Assembly: GCF_010537335.1 (NCBI RefSeq)
Contig: NZ_AP019711.1
Span: 620,001-684,000 of the forward strand
Length of the DNA: 64,000 nt
Source of the DNA: Amedibacterium intestinale
GTDB taxonomy: Bacteria; Bacillota_I; Bacilli_A; Erysipelotrichales; Erysipelotrichaceae
Direction of reading: 5' to 3'
The position numbers were made by a program, and so were the translations under genes. Below the pieces are notes generated by a model. That model made no database searches. It had not been told where the DNA came from and worked only from the letters and a program-made list of their open reading frames with translations. Positions 52,677 through 61,942 of this stretch are shown here, piece by piece; position 1 is the first letter of the stretch, and the number at the start of each line of letters is the position of its first letter.

Positions 52677-53507
52677 TCATATGATAGAGTATATGAAAAA
52701 TGATATTCCTAACACTAGTAGAATAATAGCAGTGCTTATGAAAAAATTATGTTTATATAATTTTTGTAATAAAGGTGAGTGTGGTCTTTTTCTAAGATAT
52801 AACATTAATATAATATTCAAAATTAAAAAAGGAAAGATTGCTATGTTTAAAAAAGAAATAGGTATATCAAGAAAAAAATATAAAAACAAGATGTCACTAA
52901 CAGGTTGGTATATAAAGTAATATAATATTTGGAATATTACTGGTCGAAGTTTTATCTTTCTTCTTTTTTTCAAATCTGATAAGACAATGTAATAACCTGT
53001 TGATAGAAGCAAAAACAATAAACCACATTCTATAGAAAGAAGAAGGATATCATATAGTGTATCTTCACGAAGAAAAAAGAATATTAAAAATAGCACGAGG
53101 AAATACACTATATCAAGTAAGATACACTTACGAAAATCTTTTCTTATATCAGAAATAACCTTATCATATAAACTATTCTCTAAATCTTTATCCATGCTTT
53201 TATCTATCAGTGGTAGAGGCGGCACTTTATCTTCATTATAGAAAATCGCAAAATCATTTGTTCTAAACAGAAAATCCCATCCCATAAGTTTACAGGAATC
53301 ATAAAATTCTATATCAGGGAGAATTTCTCCAAATAAATATATATCATAATGAATGTTTTTACTATTTGTTTCTATAAACGTCCAGATATTATCAGATTCA
53401 CTAATACCATTTATTTTTAAACCCTGTTTTGCTTTTTCATTTAGAAAATCTATTATTTCACTTTTTTCAAAAGGAAAATAATCAATTAAGTATTCTTCTA
53501 TTTTCAT
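52677..53507 (-). CDS. DUF2812-like membrane protein, partner of the PadR regulator
   Basis: A 276-residue protein. The soluble N-terminal third (residues 1-95) has the shape of DUF2812 domains, with EIIDFLNEKAKQGLKI early and the CKLMGWDFLFRTNDFAIFYN end. It is followed by about four to five membrane helices (residues 138-275). Such proteins are commonly encoded next to PadR regulators, as here, 19 bases downstream. Function is not known; a membrane stress or envelope role is only a guess. ATG 53507 is set by AGGGGAG. Very rich in Ile, Leu and Phe. Confidence 0.75.
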   Translation of the reverse strand: MKIEEYLIDYFPFEKSEIIDFLNEKAKQGLKINGISESDNIWTFIETNSKNIHYDIYLFGEILPDIEFYDSCKLMGWDFLFRTNDFAIFYNEDKVPPLPLIDKSMDKDLENSLYDKVISDIRKDFRKCILLDIVYFLVLFLIFFFLREDTLYDILLLSIECGLLFLLLSTGYYIVLSDLKKRRKIKLRPVIFQILYYFIYQPVSDILFLYFFLDIPISFLNIAIFPFLILNIILMLYLRKRPHSPLLQKLYKHNFFISTAIILLVLGISFFIYSII

Positions 53508-53526
53508 ATACAGACTCCCCTTTAAT

Positions 53527-53838
53527 TTATATTGATTCAATCTCTTTTCCATCATCCAATTGGTTTTTTAAAGCTTCATATTCTTCTTTTAACAGTTCTT
53601 TTCCCTTCTCTGTGATAATATAGTATTTTTTTCTTTCTAAACTTCTTGTGGCACGTATGATGCCTTCTTTTTCAAATCTTGCGAGTAAGGTATATAAAGT
53701 TCCTGTTCCTACTTTTACCCGGCCTTTAGAAATCATTTCAATATCATGCATCATAGCATATCCATGATTTTCTTCTAATAAAGTTAATAACAAATAATAC
53801 ATTGGTTCACTTAATCGTTGTAATTGATCTCTAGCCAC
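53527..53838 (-). CDS. PadR-family transcriptional regulator
   Basis: A 103-residue winged-helix repressor. It begins with PMYYLLLTLLEENHGYAMMHDIE, followed by the recognition and wing region VGTGTLYTLLARFEKEGII and LERKKYYIITEKGKELL, all standard for PadR subfamily 2. It is the first gene of a two-gene unit with the DUF2812-like membrane protein. A perfect inverted repeat brackets the promoter, suggesting autoregulation. Confidence 0.92.
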   Translation of the reverse strand: MARDQLQRLSEPMYYLLLTLLEENHGYAMMHDIEMISKGRVKVGTGTLYTLLARFEKEGIIRATRSLERKKYYIITEKGKELLKEEYEALKNQLDDGKEIESI

Positions 53839-53858
53839 TTATAACATCTCCTATCCAT

Positions 53859-53921
53859 ATATGTCGAGTGTCGTCATATATAATATATCAAAAATTCTCA
53901 CTATGTCAATACTCGACATAT
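53859..53921. promoter_or_regulatory. PadR operon promoter bracketed by a perfect inverted repeat (probable operator)
   Basis: ATATGTCGAGT (53859-53869) and ACTCGACATAT (53911-53921) are perfect 11-bp inverted arms 41 bases apart. Between them, on the minus strand, lie TTGACA (53904-53909) and TATTAT/TATATT (53880-53887). A repressor bound to both arms would enclose the promoter. Regulation is inferred. Confidence 0.65.
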
Positions 53922-53928
53922 GGGGCGT

Positions 53929-53957
53929 AAAAAAAAGAAATGTCTTTTGACATTTCC
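53929..53957 (-). terminator. purA terminator
   Basis: On the minus strand GAAATGTC, AAAA loop, GACATTTC, then a run of seven T; immediately after the purA stop. Confidence 0.88.
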
Positions 53958-55244
53958 CTATTTCATTAACATATTATGAATGTAGATGTTACAGTTTCTT
54001 TCAGGACCTACCGATACCATAGAAATTCTTGTTTTACAAAGTTCTTCAATTCTTCGCAAGTATTTCTTTGTGTTTTCTGGAAGCTCTTCATATGTTTTCA
54101 TGGTCGAGATATCTTCTTTCCAACCTTCAAGCTCTTCATAAATTGGTTTTGCTTTCTTTAGGTCTTCCATGTTAGAAGGAATGTAGTCATAACGTTTTCC
54201 ATCTATTTCATAAGCCACACAAAGTTTTATTTTGTCTAAACCACTTAATATATCTAATTTTGTAATTACTAAATCTGTTAGTCCATTGATCATGGCAGCA
54301 TGTTTTACTACATTTACATCCATCCATCCACATCTTCTAGGACGTCCTGTAGTTGCGCCATATTCTCCACCTTTTTCACGCAGCCATTCTCCCATTTCAT
54401 CATGAAGCTCACTTACAAAAGGGCCTTCTCCTACTCTAGTTGAATAAGCTTTCGCAATCCCAATGATAACATCAAGTTTTTTAGGTGAAACACCAGCCCC
54501 AGTACATACACCGGCAGATGTAGGAGAACTGCTTGTAACATATGGGTAGTTTCCATAGTTAATATCCAGCATGGCAGCTTGCGCACCTTCAAATAGTACC
54601 TGTTTGTTTTCATCTAATGCATTGTTTACTTCGATCTGAGCATTAATAATTCTTGGAACTAATTTTTCACGTATCTGTGCAAATTGCTCGACAAGCTCTT
54701 CAAATACAAAACCTTCATCATGATAAACATTTTTAAACAAAATATTTTTTTGTTCCAGTGCATGTTTTAATTTTACTTTAAAACTTTCAAAATCTAATAA
54801 ATCTCCCATGCGTATTCCAAATCTTGAATATTTATCTGCATAACAAGGTCCAATACCTCGTTTTGTTGTTCCTATACGCTGCTCTTTTAGACTTTCTTCG
54901 ATTAATGCATCTAAACGTACATGGTATGGCATAATGATATGGGAACAGTCTGAAATTTTAACATGTCCAGTGTCCATTCCTTTTTCTTCTAAGGAAGCAA
55001 TTTCTTTCAAAAAGACAAAAGGATCAACAACTACTCCTGGACCAATGATACAAGTAGCTTGCTGTAAAACGCCACTTGGCAATAAATGCAAGACGACTTT
55101 ATCATCGTTAACAACGACTGTATGTCCTGCGTTATTACCACCTTGAAAACGGACAACATAATCCATTTCAGAACCAAGATAATCAACAACTTTTCCTTTT
55201 CCTTCATCGCCCCACTGGGTACCTACAACAACATAACCTGGCAT
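53958..55244 (-). CDS. purA: Adenylosuccinate synthetase
   Basis: A 428-residue GTP-dependent enzyme that makes adenylosuccinate from IMP and aspartate. The P-loop GTQWGDEGKGKV is at about residues 8-19, FQGGNNAGHTV follows, and IGTTKRGIGPCYADK and TTGRPRRCGWMD are the IMP and catalytic segments. GGAGGAA precedes ATG 55244. It is monocistronic, separated from purCB by the PadR unit. Confidence 0.97.
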   Translation of the reverse strand: MPGYVVVGTQWGDEGKGKVVDYLGSEMDYVVRFQGGNNAGHTVVVNDDKVVLHLLPSGVLQQATCIIGPGVVVDPFVFLKEIASLEEKGMDTGHVKISDCSHIIMPYHVRLDALIEESLKEQRIGTTKRGIGPCYADKYSRFGIRMGDLLDFESFKVKLKHALEQKNILFKNVYHDEGFVFEELVEQFAQIREKLVPRIINAQIEVNNALDENKQVLFEGAQAAMLDINYGNYPYVTSSSPTSAGVCTGAGVSPKKLDVIIGIAKAYSTRVGEGPFVSELHDEMGEWLREKGGEYGATTGRPRRCGWMDVNVVKHAAMINGLTDLVITKLDILSGLDKIKLCVAYEIDGKRYDYIPSNMEDLKKAKPIYEELEGWKEDISTMKTYEELPENTKKYLRRIEELCKTRISMVSVGPERNCNIYIHNMLMK

Positions 55245-55384
55245 ATAAAATTCCTCCTTTGGTATTATAACCTTGTTATTTAAAAAAAACCTTTAATAAT
55301 ATAGCACAAAACAATTAAAAAATAAACAATTTTATTTAGAAAATCCAGGAAAGAAAGTCTTATGGATATACTAGAAAATAACAA

Positions 55385-55423
55385 CAAAAAATCTGTACTC
55401 CAGTTTATTGGAATACAGATTTT
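55385..55423 (-). terminator. mrp terminator
   Basis: AAATCTGTA (55388-55396 region) and TACAGATTT (55414-55422) form the outer stem and TCCA/TGGA an inner one; on the minus strand a T run follows. Confidence 0.75.
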
Positions 55424-55432
55424 AATACTGTT

Positions 55433-56266
55433 TTATTTTAAAGCTGCAGTAAGTTTATCTGCTGCCGGTTTCATATAAGAGCGAATTTTTTCTACAGTTT
55501 CAACAGTAAAATCATCATCTTTATAAATTGCAGAAACACAATCCATCATAGGAAGTTCTGCCCATAATTCTACTTCGTTGTTTTCCAGAAATTCTTCTGT
55601 ATTCTTATGCTGGAAGATTTCAATGCGTTTACCGCAATCAGGGCATTCTACAAAGCTCATATTTTCAATGATACCAAGCACTGGTACTTTAACCTGTTTG
55701 CACATGTTAATAGCTTTTGAAACGATCATAGATACCATTGGCTGTGGTGTAGAAACCATAACAACACCATTTACCGGAATGTTTTGTAGAACCGTTAAAG
55801 CGACATCTCCTGTTCCTGGAGGCATATCAATTAGTAAATAGTCTAATTCTTCCCATACAACATCACTCCAGAACTGACGTACAGCATTTCCAACAATAGG
55901 ACCTCTCCAGACAACTGGCTGATTTTCATCATCCATCAAGAAGTTTAAAGACATTACTTTAATACCATCTTTGTCGATAACAGGCTCAATTGCATCATTT
56001 GTACCATACGCCTTTTCTTTTTCCAATCCCATTAAACGAGGAATACTAGGTCCAGTAATATCCGCATCCATGATTCCAACTTTAAATCCCTGGCGAGCCA
56101 GCTCTTTTGCTAAAAGAACACTCATAGAGCTTTTACCAACGCCGCCTTTTCCACTCATTACACCAACAACGTGTTTGATCTTGTTTTTAGGGTTGTTTTT
56201 GATTCCGCAGGAATCTTCATTTTTACCACATTTTCCTTTACTAGGACAAGTACTGCAATTACTCAT
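55433..56266 (-). CDS. Mrp/NBP35-family iron-sulfur carrier ATPase
   Basis: A 277-residue P-loop ATPase. A cysteine-rich N-terminus (CSTCPSKGKC and a further Cys) resembles NBP35. The deviant Walker A GKGGVGKSS is at about residues 39-47, followed by DADITGPS, VVWRGPIVGNAVRQF, DMPPGTGD and the C-terminal CPDCG pair for a bridging cluster. It would assemble or carry Fe-S clusters to client enzymes, of which this window has several (MtaB, IspG, IspH). It follows deoB by 18 bases on the same strand. Confidence 0.92.
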   Translation of the reverse strand: MSNCSTCPSKGKCGKNEDSCGIKNNPKNKIKHVVGVMSGKGGVGKSSMSVLLAKELARQGFKVGIMDADITGPSIPRLMGLEKEKAYGTNDAIEPVIDKDGIKVMSLNFLMDDENQPVVWRGPIVGNAVRQFWSDVVWEELDYLLIDMPPGTGDVALTVLQNIPVNGVVMVSTPQPMVSMIVSKAINMCKQVKVPVLGIIENMSFVECPDCGKRIEIFQHKNTEEFLENNEVELWAELPMMDCVSAIYKDDDFTVETVEKIRSYMKPAADKLTAALK

Positions 56267-56284
56267 AAATACATCTACCTCTCT

Positions 56285-57475
56285 TTATTTCCACATATCC
56301 AAAATACTTTCGCCAATTGTATTTTCAGGCATAGAAACATCAAAGTTATCTGCGATGCTAGCCCCTAAATCAGCGAATGTCTTTCTTAATGGCATTAAAC
56401 CATGTCCTTTCATAGAAGGACTGTATGCAATTAAAGGAACCATTTCTTTTGTGTGATCTGTTCCCTTAAATGTAGGGTCATTTCCATGATCTGCTGTAAT
56501 CAGCAATAAATCATCATCATTTAATTTATCTAAAACAATTCCAAGTTTTTCATCAAAACGTTCCAATTCCTGCCCATATCCTACAGGGTTTCTTCTATGT
56601 CCCCACAAGGCATCAAAATCAACTAAATTGACAAAACACAGCCCATTAAAGTCTTTGTCCATCAACTCAATAACCTGTTCCATGCCATGCACGCTGCTTT
56701 TTGATTTATATGCTTCGCTAATGCCTTCCCCAACGAAAATATCATTGATTTTCCCAACGCTAAGCACATCGTATCCTTCATCTTTTAAAGCATTTAACAC
56801 TGTGCGTCCATATGGTTTTAAAGCATAGTCATGACGATTTGCTGTACGAACAAATTCGCCCTTTTTCTTTCCTGTATATGGTCGTGCGATAACACGTCCT
56901 ACTTTCCATTCAGGTTTCATTGTGATTTCTCTTGCGATTTCACAGCAGCGATATAGTTCGTCCAATCCAAATGTTTCTTCATTTCCACAAATCTGTAGTA
57001 CAGAGTCGGCGGAAGTATAAACAATCATATCCCCTGTCGCAATTTCATGTTCTGCCAGTTCATCTAAGATTTCTGTTCCACTTGCAGCTTTGTTTCCAAC
57101 GATTTTATGACCCGTGCGACGAGTCAGCTCATCTAATAATTCCTGAGGGAATCCTGTATCTGTAAAAGTCTGAAATGGTGTTGTGATATATAGTCCCATC
57201 ATTTCCCAATGGCCAGTCATAGTATCTTTTCCAACACTTGCTTCCTGCATTTTTCCATAATATGCCAATGGTTCTTGAACACCTTCTATATTTTTTAGCG
57301 GATGAAGGTTTGCCAGTCCAAGCTTTACAAGATTAGGGATTTTGAAATCTTCCATGTGTTCAGAAATATGCCCCAGCGTATCACAGCCTTCATCATCATA
57401 ATCTTTCGCATTCCAGGAAGCACCAACTCCCAATGAATCAACAACGATGGTAAATACTCTTTTATATTTTTTCAT
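56285..57475 (-). CDS. deoB: Phosphopentomutase
   Basis: A 396-residue metalloenzyme of the alkaline phosphatase superfamily, interconverting ribose 1-phosphate and ribose 5-phosphate (and deoxy forms) in nucleoside salvage. The start [43 protein letters not shown] and [17 protein letters not shown] carry the metal and catalytic residues. Its start overlaps the xerD stop (ATGA), as in the B. subtilis ripX-drm pair. Confidence 0.97.
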   Translation of the reverse strand: MKKYKRVFTIVVDSLGVGASWNAKDYDDEGCDTLGHISEHMEDFKIPNLVKLGLANLHPLKNIEGVQEPLAYYGKMQEASVGKDTMTGHWEMMGLYITTPFQTFTDTGFPQELLDELTRRTGHKIVGNKAASGTEILDELAEHEIATGDMIVYTSADSVLQICGNEETFGLDELYRCCEIAREITMKPEWKVGRVIARPYTGKKKGEFVRTANRHDYALKPYGRTVLNALKDEGYDVLSVGKINDIFVGEGISEAYKSKSSVHGMEQVIELMDKDFNGLCFVNLVDFDALWGHRRNPVGYGQELERFDEKLGIVLDKLNDDDLLLITADHGNDPTFKGTDHTKEMVPLIAYSPSMKGHGLMPLRKTFADLGASIADNFDVSMPENTIGESILDMWK

Positions 57476-58371
57476 TTATGTTCCTCCTTTGCTTTTGGAT
57501 GAAAAGAAGCATAAGCTTCTTTCAATCTTTTTGTCTGTACATGTGTATAAATCTGGGTGGTTGAGATATCACTGTGTCCTAAAAGTTCCTGCAGTGAACG
57601 CAAGTCTGCGCCGCCATCTAATAAATGGCTTGCAAAGCTGTGGCGAAAACTATGCGCAGATAATCTTTCATCCAGCCCTAATTCCTGCAGTTTTTGTTTT
57701 ATTAGCGTATGCACATATTGTCTAGATACCATATGTCCACTTTTTGTTATAAAAACATAGGAATTTCGATTTTTTACCCATGAAGGACGTACAAATTCTA
57801 AATAAAGGGAAAGTGCTTTGACACTTCTTTGGTTCATAGGAACCATGCGCTCTTTGTCCCCTTTTCCAATTACTCTCAAATATCCTTGTTCCAGGTGTGT
57901 TTGATTTAAACGTAAAGAACATAATTCACTTACACGCAGACCGCAGCCATATAAGATTTCCAGCATGGCTTTATGAAACAAGTCATTATCACTGTTTGAA
58001 AAACTGTCCAAAAGTCTTTCTATATCAGCTGTATTAAAAAACGCAGGCAATTTTCTAGCAGTTTTGCGACTTTTGATATGCAATGTTGGATCATGTATAG
58101 CAGGATAGCTCATGGATATATAGCGATGAAACATTCGTAATGTTGTTATCATATGATTTATGCTTGTGTTTGTTTTGTTTTGCTGCTGCAAAGATAAAAA
58201 CTCTTCAATTAACAAATCATCAATATCGTTCATTTCATCAACGTTTTTACTGTTCAGAAAACCCAGATACTGTTTCAGTTCACATCGATAGGATGAAACA
58301 CTGGATAAAGCTTTATTTTCTACAACTTGAAGATAGTGCATATAATCTTCCAAAGCATCCTTAATCTGCAT
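57472..58371 (-). CDS. xerD: Tyrosine recombinase XerD
   Basis: A 299-residue site-specific recombinase that resolves chromosome dimers at dif together with its XerC partner. The catalytic set is visible: Arg in [11 protein letters not shown], Lys in GKGDKER, His-x-x-Arg in [13 protein letters not shown], His in [15 protein letters not shown] with the nucleophile Tyr. The N-terminal SAM-like domain spans residues 1-100. ATG 58371, preceded by AAGGTGAG, is better than the upstream ATG 58437. It is coupled to deoB. Confidence 0.93.
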   Translation of the reverse strand: MQIKDALEDYMHYLQVVENKALSSVSSYRCELKQYLGFLNSKNVDEMNDIDDLLIEEFLSLQQQNKTNTSINHMITTLRMFHRYISMSYPAIHDPTLHIKSRKTARKLPAFFNTADIERLLDSFSNSDNDLFHKAMLEILYGCGLRVSELCSLRLNQTHLEQGYLRVIGKGDKERMVPMNQRSVKALSLYLEFVRPSWVKNRNSYVFITKSGHMVSRQYVHTLIKQKLQELGLDERLSAHSFRHSFASHLLDGGADLRSLQELLGHSDISTTQIYTHVQTKRLKEAYASFHPKAKEEHK

Positions 58372-58480
58372 AAACTCACCTTTTTTATTATAACATACAT
58401 GAAGATGTATTTGTATTAAAAAGCGTCTAAAAATCATTTCTGCAGATTGTAAAATCTACATCAATTTTTTAAAAAAACAT

Positions 58481-58510
58481 TTGAAAATCCTATTCGATTT
58501 GTACTATAAT
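58481..58510 (+). promoter_or_regulatory. Probable promoter of the UvrD-like helicase gene
   Basis: TTGAAA 58481-58486, an 18-base spacer and TATAAT 58505-58510, 30 bases before ATG 58540. Confidence 0.65.
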
Positions 58511-58539
58511 TGAATCACTTCGTTTTTTTGGAGGTTAGA

Positions 58540-60516
58540 ATGAGTACACTACAATCAGAAAATTTTACATTTAGTCAAATTATAAAGAGCAAGGCACAGG
58601 TTTGTGCCATTGAGGGATTAAGCGGATGTGCTAAAACTGAAGTTTATTTACAGCGTATCCATGCTTTATATGAAGAAGGAATACCATATTCACAAATGTT
58701 AAATATTGCTGGTTCTCGTTATAAAATCAAAAGCAATACGATTCGCTTTAAACAGAAGTGGAGTGAAGAGGAAAAATACCCTTCTTTTATTACCTTGTAT
58801 AGTTTTTGTTATCAGCTTATTAAAAAGTACAATGCGCAGCATGATATAGAAACATGGAAAGCGTATAAAGACCTTGGTTCTATTGTTATGCGCCTTGTAA
58901 AAAAACATTTTAATTTAGATTTATCTTTTGAAGAATGTGAATGTATTATGAGCAAGATTGCTTTATCTAAAACAAGCATGATGAGTGAGAAAGAAATACA
59001 GGCAATTCGTATTCCAAATATAGATGTAGATTTTGCTTATTTGTTTAAACAGTATGAAAAAGAAAAAGAACGTTTGAAAATTTATGATTTTGAAGATTTG
59101 CTGGTACATGCATTTCAGCTTTTATCAACAACATCTTTGGCTTCGCTTTGTTCAAACATTCAATATATTCATGTAGATGATGCACAGGAACTCCCTTTTT
59201 TGGCGCATTTGATTTTGCATAGATTAGTGAACAATGAAAAACAGCTTCATTTATTTTATGATGAACACCAGCAATTGTCTTTGCGTCATGCAGCTGATTT
59301 GCAGCCGCTTCAGGCATTAGAATCAACCTATGCGTCTGTGGAGCGATTTGAATTAAAAACAAACTATCGAAATGCTCCTGCTATTTTGTCACTTGCTGAA
59401 TCTTTTTATTTCCATAAAGATATGGAAGAAACACAGGAAATAGAAAAAGATGTTTGCTTTTATAAAGGATTTCAAACAGAAACAGAACTGTATGCCTATG
59501 CAGAAGAAAAAGCAAAAGCTTCTCAAGGGAAATGTCTGTTTTTAGCAAGAAACAAAGAGATGCTGCTTCCATTGATGGATTTATTTGTAAAGAATGAAAT
59601 TAATTTTCAATGTCCATCGATCAAATACTTTTTCAAATATTCTTTTATTACCGATATGATGCACTTTTTTGATTTATTGACAGATCCTAGAAATCTTTTG
59701 GCATTTGAAGCTATTTCATCTAAATTGAATATAAAATGCAGCGAAAAAACATACCAGAGCATTGCGGAACAATTATCACAAAATGATGATTTTGATGTAT
59801 ATCAGGCGATTATGAATGCAAATGTAAAGGCTGAAATAAAAAATGGGATTCGTAAATATATTGAAAATTTCCGTATGATTCAAAATGCATCCAGTCTTGC
59901 TATGTTTCAGTTTGTTTTACAAAAGCTGGAATATCGACGTTTTTTGATTCAGGAAAATATTTCCTTATCACATCCTGCTATGGTTGCTTTCCAGGCATTG
60001 TGTGAACGTTATACAGATCCAAAAGATGTAACTACATGTCTGCGTACACTTGCTTCTGCAACCTATCCAGACACAGCACGTATTATCCTTGATAGTATTG
60101 ATACTTGTGAAATAGAGGAATGTAGCGAAGTTTATGTAATGGATATGCAGCAGTCTTTGTTCCCTTTAACTGAAGAGGATACAGAAAGAAAAAGACTTTA
60201 TCTGGCAATGATGAAGGCACAGGATCATTTGGAATTTTTATTTGCGAAACGTGTGGGAAATACAAGATTAAGACCATCATCTTTCCTTTTAGAACTTTTC
60301 AAGAAGCCTGAAAAAGAAAATGTAGCACCACAAAATGTTGAAAGACAAGCACCTGCACTTCCAAGAAGAGGACGTAAAATCATGCATGAATCTTTAGGAG
60401 AAGGAACAATTTTAAAATTAGATAATCATTTAGCTACGATTCGTTTTGCTAATCAGAATGAGCGTACATTAAACCTTACATTTTGTTTAAATAATGGATT
60501 AGCTAAATTATTATAA
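58540..60516 (+). CDS. UvrD/Rep-like superfamily 1 helicase with altered motifs
   Basis: A 658-residue protein with the SF1A layout but unusual key residues. Motif I reads GLSGCAKTE (Ala replaces the last Gly of GxGKT), motif II VDDAQEL (the usual DE pair becomes DD), motif III FYDEHQQL, motif IV LKTNYRNAPAIL. C-terminal motifs V/VI appear as VYVMDMQQSLFPL and RKRLYLAMMKAQDHL, where the typical TRA arginine is a Lys. ATP turnover may be weak or lost. The final 50 residues form a small beta-rich tail (EGTILKLDNHLATIRF), as in PcrA. Role unknown; DNA repair is likely. Confidence 0.85.
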   Translation: MSTLQSENFTFSQIIKSKAQVCAIEGLSGCAKTEVYLQRIHALYEEGIPYSQMLNIAGSRYKIKSNTIRFKQKWSEEEKYPSFITLYSFCYQLIKKYNAQHDIETWKAYKDLGSIVMRLVKKHFNLDLSFEECECIMSKIALSKTSMMSEKEIQAIRIPNIDVDFAYLFKQYEKEKERLKIYDFEDLLVHAFQLLSTTSLASLCSNIQYIHVDDAQELPFLAHLILHRLVNNEKQLHLFYDEHQQLSLRHAADLQPLQALESTYASVERFELKTNYRNAPAILSLAESFYFHKDMEETQEIEKDVCFYKGFQTETELYAYAEEKAKASQGKCLFLARNKEMLLPLMDLFVKNEINFQCPSIKYFFKYSFITDMMHFFDLLTDPRNLLAFEAISSKLNIKCSEKTYQSIAEQLSQNDDFDVYQAIMNANVKAEIKNGIRKYIENFRMIQNASSLAMFQFVLQKLEYRRFLIQENISLSHPAMVAFQALCERYTDPKDVTTCLRTLASATYPDTARIILDSIDTCEIEECSEVYVMDMQQSLFPLTEEDTERKRLYLAMMKAQDHLEFLFAKRVGNTRLRPSSFLLELFKKPEKENVAPQNVERQAPALPRRGRKIMHESLGEGTILKLDNHLATIRFANQNERTLNLTFCLNNGLAKLL

Positions 60517-60530
60517 AATAACAATATGCA

Positions 60531-60576
60531 AAAAAGGCCTGTTTTCATAATTTCTTATGACAAACAGGTCTTTTTA
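60531..60576. terminator. Bidirectional terminator after the UvrD-like gene
   Basis: AAAAAGGCCTGTTT (60531-60544) pairs with AAACAGGTCTTTTT (60562-60575) and encloses a second TCATAA/TTATGA stem. T tracts lie on both strands; it overlaps the stop of the convergent methylase gene. Confidence 0.9.
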
Positions 60577-61239
60577 TCGTTTTATCATTTTTGGTGTTAA
60601 AACATGAAGGTTTGCTTTTCCATCTTTGCAGGCTTCAACCAAAACACTGATAGCTTCTTCTTTTGCTTCATCATATACAAACTGCATGCTTTTTGGTTCT
60701 AGCCGATGTCTTCGTAAAGCTTCGATGATATCACAGATTCTATTTGCACGATGCACCATATAAAACCTTCCTTTTTCCTGTAATACTTCACTGACTTTCT
60801 TACAAAGCTCATCTAAAGTAAGGTAGGTTTCATGACGAGCAGTAGCAAGTTCATAAGACAGATTGATATGACTATCTTCCTCAGTTTTGAAATAAGGAGG
60901 ATTGCATATAACAACATCTACCTTTTCTAAGGACATATTTCGAACATCTCCACTTAAAATGATGGCATTTTCTATTCCTAAATGTTCCATATTATATCTC
61001 GCTAGTTTTGCGGCTTCATCCTGTATTTCTACCCCATACAGCATAGAAGGAGCATATTTTGCAGCTACCGCAAGCAATGCGCCATTATTTGTACCTATAT
61101 CTAAAACACGCTCCCCTTTTTCTATTCTCATAAAATGTGCCAGCAAAGCAGTGTCCGTATTGATACGAAACATTCCTTTTTTCTGATATAAATAAACATC
61201 AGTTCCATTCACATAATCGTATGTATATTCTTTTTTCAC
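60574..61239 (-). CDS. TrmN6/YabB-like adenine-N6 methyltransferase
   Basis: A 221-residue Rossmann methyltransferase. The SAM motif VLDIGTNNGALLAV is at about residues 45-58 and the catalytic NPPYF (VVICNPPYFKTEED) marks it as an N6-adenine or N5-glutamine methylase; the overall form matches tRNA1(Val) A37 N6-methyltransferase (TrmN6, YabB). The start is GTG 61239, with AAGGAG 14 bases upstream and an out-of-frame ATG CTG TGA start-stop overlapping it. The RNA substrate is inferred only. Confidence 0.85.
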   Translation of the reverse strand: MKKEYTYDYVNGTDVYLYQKKGMFRINTDTALLAHFMRIEKGERVLDIGTNNGALLAVAAKYAPSMLYGVEIQDEAAKLARYNMEHLGIENAIILSGDVRNMSLEKVDVVICNPPYFKTEEDSHINLSYELATARHETYLTLDELCKKVSEVLQEKGRFYMVHRANRICDIIEALRRHRLEPKSMQFVYDEAKEEAISVLVEACKDGKANLHVLTPKMIKR

Positions 61240-61276
61240 AGCATGTACTCCTTTTTGTATTCATTATACAGGAATT

Positions 61277-61882
61277 TTACATGAGATTAAATAGTTTTAT
61301 ACATTCAATTACAAGGGTAGATTTCAAATAAGAGCCAATAAGCAAGATGATAAAACAAATCAAAATGTCATTTAATACACTGTTTGTTAATTTGCGAAAA
61401 TCAAGCTTTTCTCTATTGCTTGTCGCATATATAAGATACATAGATAACTGAATGGCACTTGCTGATATTAAAAAAGTTGCCAGCAAATCAAAAAAGACCT
61501 GCGGAAACAAAGTCATAACAATACCAGCGATACCTTTTAAATGATACGTTACAACAAACAAGGCAGCTGAAAAACCAATCTGCAGCCCTTTGGTAAAGGC
61601 AACAAAACTAATGAGTGGAATACCAGCAATGCTTGTACCTAAAAAGAATATTAAAAGGATGAACAAAATACCTGAAAAAAATTCACTTACAAAATAATCG
61701 TACTTGCTTACATTAGAATCAATTGTAGTTAGAAAAGAAGATAAATATTGGGTATCACTAACATCAATATAGGAAGACATTATACTTCCAGCAATAATCC
61801 CACATCCAACAAGAATCCCTATATAGAGATATACGTTATGATACTTTTTTAGAAAACCATGATATGTTCTTTTTTTGTGCAT
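61277..61882 (-). CDS. spoIIM: Stage II sporulation protein M
   Basis: A 201-residue membrane protein with about five hydrophobic helices (about residues 20-40, 70-90, 98-118, 125-150 and 170-192). The region GIPLISFVAFTKGLQIGFS and the family length match SpoIIM, part of the SpoIIDMP complex that degrades septal peptidoglycan during engulfment. GAGGAGGAAG sets ATG 61882. In B. subtilis it lies near xerD (ripX), consistent with this neighbourhood. Confidence 0.9.
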   Translation of the reverse strand: MHKKRTYHGFLKKYHNVYLYIGILVGCGIIAGSIMSSYIDVSDTQYLSSFLTTIDSNVSKYDYFVSEFFSGILFILLIFFLGTSIAGIPLISFVAFTKGLQIGFSAALFVVTYHLKGIAGIVMTLFPQVFFDLLATFLISASAIQLSMYLIYATSNREKLDFRKLTNSVLNDILICFIILLIGSYLKSTLVIECIKLFNLM

Positions 61883-61900
61883 ATACTTCCTCCTCACTAG

Positions 61901-61908
61901 AGTATATG
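61901..61908 (-). promoter_or_regulatory. Candidate sigma-E -10 element of spoIIM
   Basis: On the minus strand CATATACT, similar to the sigma-E -10 consensus, directly behind the dinB terminator. No convincing -35 was found, so support is weak; spoIIM is expressed in the mother cell in B. subtilis. Confidence 0.3.
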
Positions 61909-61933
61909 AAAAAAAAGAAGGATAACCTCCTTC
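61909..61933 (-). terminator. dinB terminator
   Basis: On the minus strand GAAGGA, loop GGTTA, TCCTTC, then eight T. Confidence 0.85.
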
Positions 61934-61942
61934 TTTTCATCG

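Noticed and set aside
52681-52920. 79-codon open frame on the plus strand
   Set aside because: Antisense to the DUF2812-like gene, no ribosome site, very AT-rich composition.
55971-56456. 161-codon open frame on the plus strand
   Set aside because: Antisense to mrp and deoB, both confidently identified.
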